Under the pieces are notes generated by a model. It did no database searches. It saw nothing but the letters and a program-made list of their open reading frames with translations, and was not told the origin of the DNA. Shown piece by piece: positions 12,098-13,196 of a DNA stretch of 13,196 nucleotides (positions are counted from its first letter, which is position 1; every line of letters starts with the position of its first letter). This stretch comes from an uncultured Eubacteriales bacterium (lineage in GTDB: Bacteria > Bacillota > Clostridia > UBA1381 > UMGS1253). Both the position numbers and the translations under genes were made by a program. The stretch is taken from contig URQR01000037.1 in NCBI GenBank assembly GCA_900550065.1, positions 1 through 13,196 on the forward strand. Reading direction: 5' to 3'.

Positions 12098-13060
12098 TTA
12101 ATACCCCAATAATTGCTTTACCTCAGCGTAGGGGAGCACAGCATCCGCACCCGTCATCGTATCCTTGAGCTGGTCGAGCGTTTTACAGCCCACGATTGCC
12201 GCTGTGTCAAAGTCCGTATTGGAGGTCAGGACGGATACCACCGCCGCGCTAAGCGAAATACCGTATTCGCGGCTCAATGCGGTGAGTTTGTCGTACATCG
12301 CGAGATTTTCTTTGCAAAGATACCGCTTTTTTGCCTTAGGAGAGAGTGCGTCCTCGCCGCCGTTGGCATACTTTTGAAAGAAGCCCTTCGCCTGTGATGC
12401 AAACGCAAATACGGGCATCTTCGCTTCCGTATAGTACTTGTACTCCGCATGGTCCATCTCGGCAAGTGTCGGGTCGTCGCAAAAGCCCGGTGCGCTGACT
12501 GCCGCCGCCCACTTAAGCTGGCTCGCTGCAAAGCCGGGCTTTCCGACCCTCTTTGCGTAGGCATTGGCGGGTGCGAACCGCTCCGCTCTCCAATTCGACC
12601 CGCCGAAGCAGCGGATTTTCCCTTTTTGTACCATAGCGTCGAGCGTGTCGATGATATCCTCTACACTGCGCGAGGTATCGTCGCGGTGTAGCCATAAAAT
12701 GTCAATACAATCCACGCCGAGCGCGCGCAGACTTGCGTCAATGTCGCTCTCAATTTCCTGACGCGACAGGCGGCCCGTTGTCATAGCGTCGAGCGGCGGA
12801 TGCGCGCATTTTGTGGAAATAACGACCTTGTCGCGGCACTTCCGGCTGGCGAGCCATTTACCGACTGTTTGCTCGCTGATGCCGTCGCCGCTGCCGTAGT
12901 GGCAGCCGTAGACGCGCGCCGTGTCGACCGTGTTGCCGCCAAGCTCAAAATATTTATCCAGAAGCGCAAACGATTCTGCCTCACTTGTGTCGCTTCCAAA
13001 AGTGTCCGTTCCAAGCACAATGGATGAAACCTTAATATCATGTATTGTTTTATAAATCAT
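12098..13060 (-). CDS. Aldo/keto reductase
   Basis: A 320-residue cytoplasmic NADPH-dependent oxidoreductase with an aldo/keto reductase barrel. The catalytic tetrad is complete: Asp46 (NTVDTARVYG), Tyr51, Lys84 (ISTKCAHP) and His125 (ILWLHRDD). GTDTFGSD (17-24) is the N-terminal cofactor-loop region and IRCFGGSNWRAER (149-161) carries the GxSNW motif. The sequence type (DILWLHRDD, SVEDIIDTLDAMVQKGKIRCFGGSNW) matches members that act on sugars or small aldehydes and ketones, but the substrate is not known. The start follows AGGAGGGG. It is transcribed towards the Gfo/Idh/MocA gene, and their convergent ends share a hairpin. Confidence 0.95.
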   Translation of the reverse strand: MIYKTIHDIKVSSIVLGTDTFGSDTSEAESFALLDKYFELGGNTVDTARVYGCHYGSGDGISEQTVGKWLASRKCRDKVVISTKCAHPPLDAMTTGRLSRQEIESDIDASLRALGVDCIDILWLHRDDTSRSVEDIIDTLDAMVQKGKIRCFGGSNWRAERFAPANAYAKRVGKPGFAASQLKWAAAVSAPGFCDDPTLAEMDHAEYKYYTEAKMPVFAFASQAKGFFQKYANGGEDALSPKAKKRYLCKENLAMYDKLTALSREYGISLSAAVVSVLTSNTDFDTAAIVGCKTLDQLKDTMTGADAVLPYAEVKQLLGY

Positions 13061-13089
13061 TGGTAAGCCCCTCCTAAACAGTTTTTTTA

Positions 13090-13099
13090 TAGTATACTA
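13090..13099 (-). promoter_or_regulatory. -10 element and palindrome before the aldo/keto reductase
   Basis: On the minus strand TATACT (13096-13091) is a good -10 about 30 bases before the start codon, but no clear -35 is found 16-18 bases upstream (TGGATT at best). The -10 sits in a ten-base perfect palindrome, TAGTATACTA (13090-13099). Confidence 0.45.
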
Positions 13100-13130
13100 C
13101 AGATAGGATAAAAAATCCATAACAAAAAAG

Positions 13131-13165
13131 AAAAACTGCGCGCCGAATACAGGCGTGCAGTTTTT
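13131..13165 (-). terminator. Bidirectional Rho-independent terminator near the right edge
   Basis: AAAAACTGCGCGCC (13131-13144) pairs with GGCGTGCAGTTTTT (13152-13165), with one G-T pair and a seven-base loop. On the minus strand the T-tract continues (complement of 13123-13135), so it most likely ends a minus-strand gene lying to the right and insulates it from the aldo/keto reductase. The minus frame ACC CGC GGG GAC AAC TAA (13194-13177) could be that gene's last codons, but five residues are not enough to call it. Confidence 0.85.
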
Positions 13166-13196
13166 GAACCTTATAATTAGTTGTCCCCGCGGGTCA

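Noticed and set aside
13177..13194. C-terminal end of a minus-strand gene (TRGDN then stop)
   Set aside because: Only five codons are inside the window. The position before a terminator fits, but no family can be recognised.

Overview
The window looks like chromosomal DNA of a Bacillota bacterium, most likely an anaerobic, carbohydrate-degrading member of the Clostridia. The evidence is strong purine-rich Shine-Dalgarno sites, consensus sigma-A promoters with 17-base spacers, a lysine riboswitch of the Gram-positive type, a GH10 enzyme carrying a copper-amine-oxidase-like N-terminal stalk domain, and PadR/DUF2812 and Fur/zinc-transporter gene pairs. G+C is roughly half. No phage genes, insertion sequences, tRNA, rRNA or CRISPR arrays are visible. 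Genus cannot be assigned from sequence alone.

Layout. (1) Positions 1-1115, minus strand: a metal-uptake operon made of a Fur-family repressor gene followed closely by a zinc-type ABC transporter substrate-binding lipoprotein that runs off the left edge. Its promoter is a perfect consensus (TTGACA, 17 bases, TATAAT), with a Fur-type inverted repeat immediately downstream of the -10. (2) Positions 1292-3554, plus strand: a cytoplasmic GH30 glycosidase, then D-aminoacyl-tRNA deacylase (dtd) and a YaiI/YqxD (DUF188) gene, closely spaced and probably co-transcribed. (3) Positions 3555-3949: a 395-base leader with a consensus promoter, a complete lysine riboswitch aptamer and a Rho-independent attenuator hairpin. 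(4) Positions 3950-9581, plus strand: asd, a secreted GH10 xylanase-like gene, dapA, dapB and a free-standing double-ACT protein resembling the regulatory domain of aspartokinase. The run ends at a terminator whose loop contains the last stop codon. These genes take aspartyl phosphate to tetrahydrodipicolinate in lysine and diaminopimelate synthesis. The GH10 gene in the middle is foreign to that pathway, and dapA has its own candidate promoter just after it. (5) Positions 9622-11002: a SnoaL/NTF2-like gene with its own terminator, then an autoregulated-looking PadR repressor gene abutting a DUF2812 membrane protein gene. (6) Positions 11076-12044: a Gfo/Idh/MocA oxidoreductase. (7) Positions 12098-13060, minus strand: an aldo/keto reductase, convergent with the previous gene and sharing a terminator with it. 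A further hairpin at 13131-13165 probably ends a minus-strand gene lying to the right.

The points most worth attention are the xylanase-like gene inside a lysine-riboswitch operon, the stand-alone aspartokinase-type ACT pair at the end of that operon, the clustered dyads in the padR promoter, and the perfect promoter/operator of the fur-znuA operon. I did not find a clearly new multi-gene system. Most genes belong to well-known families and the novelty lies in arrangement and regulation.
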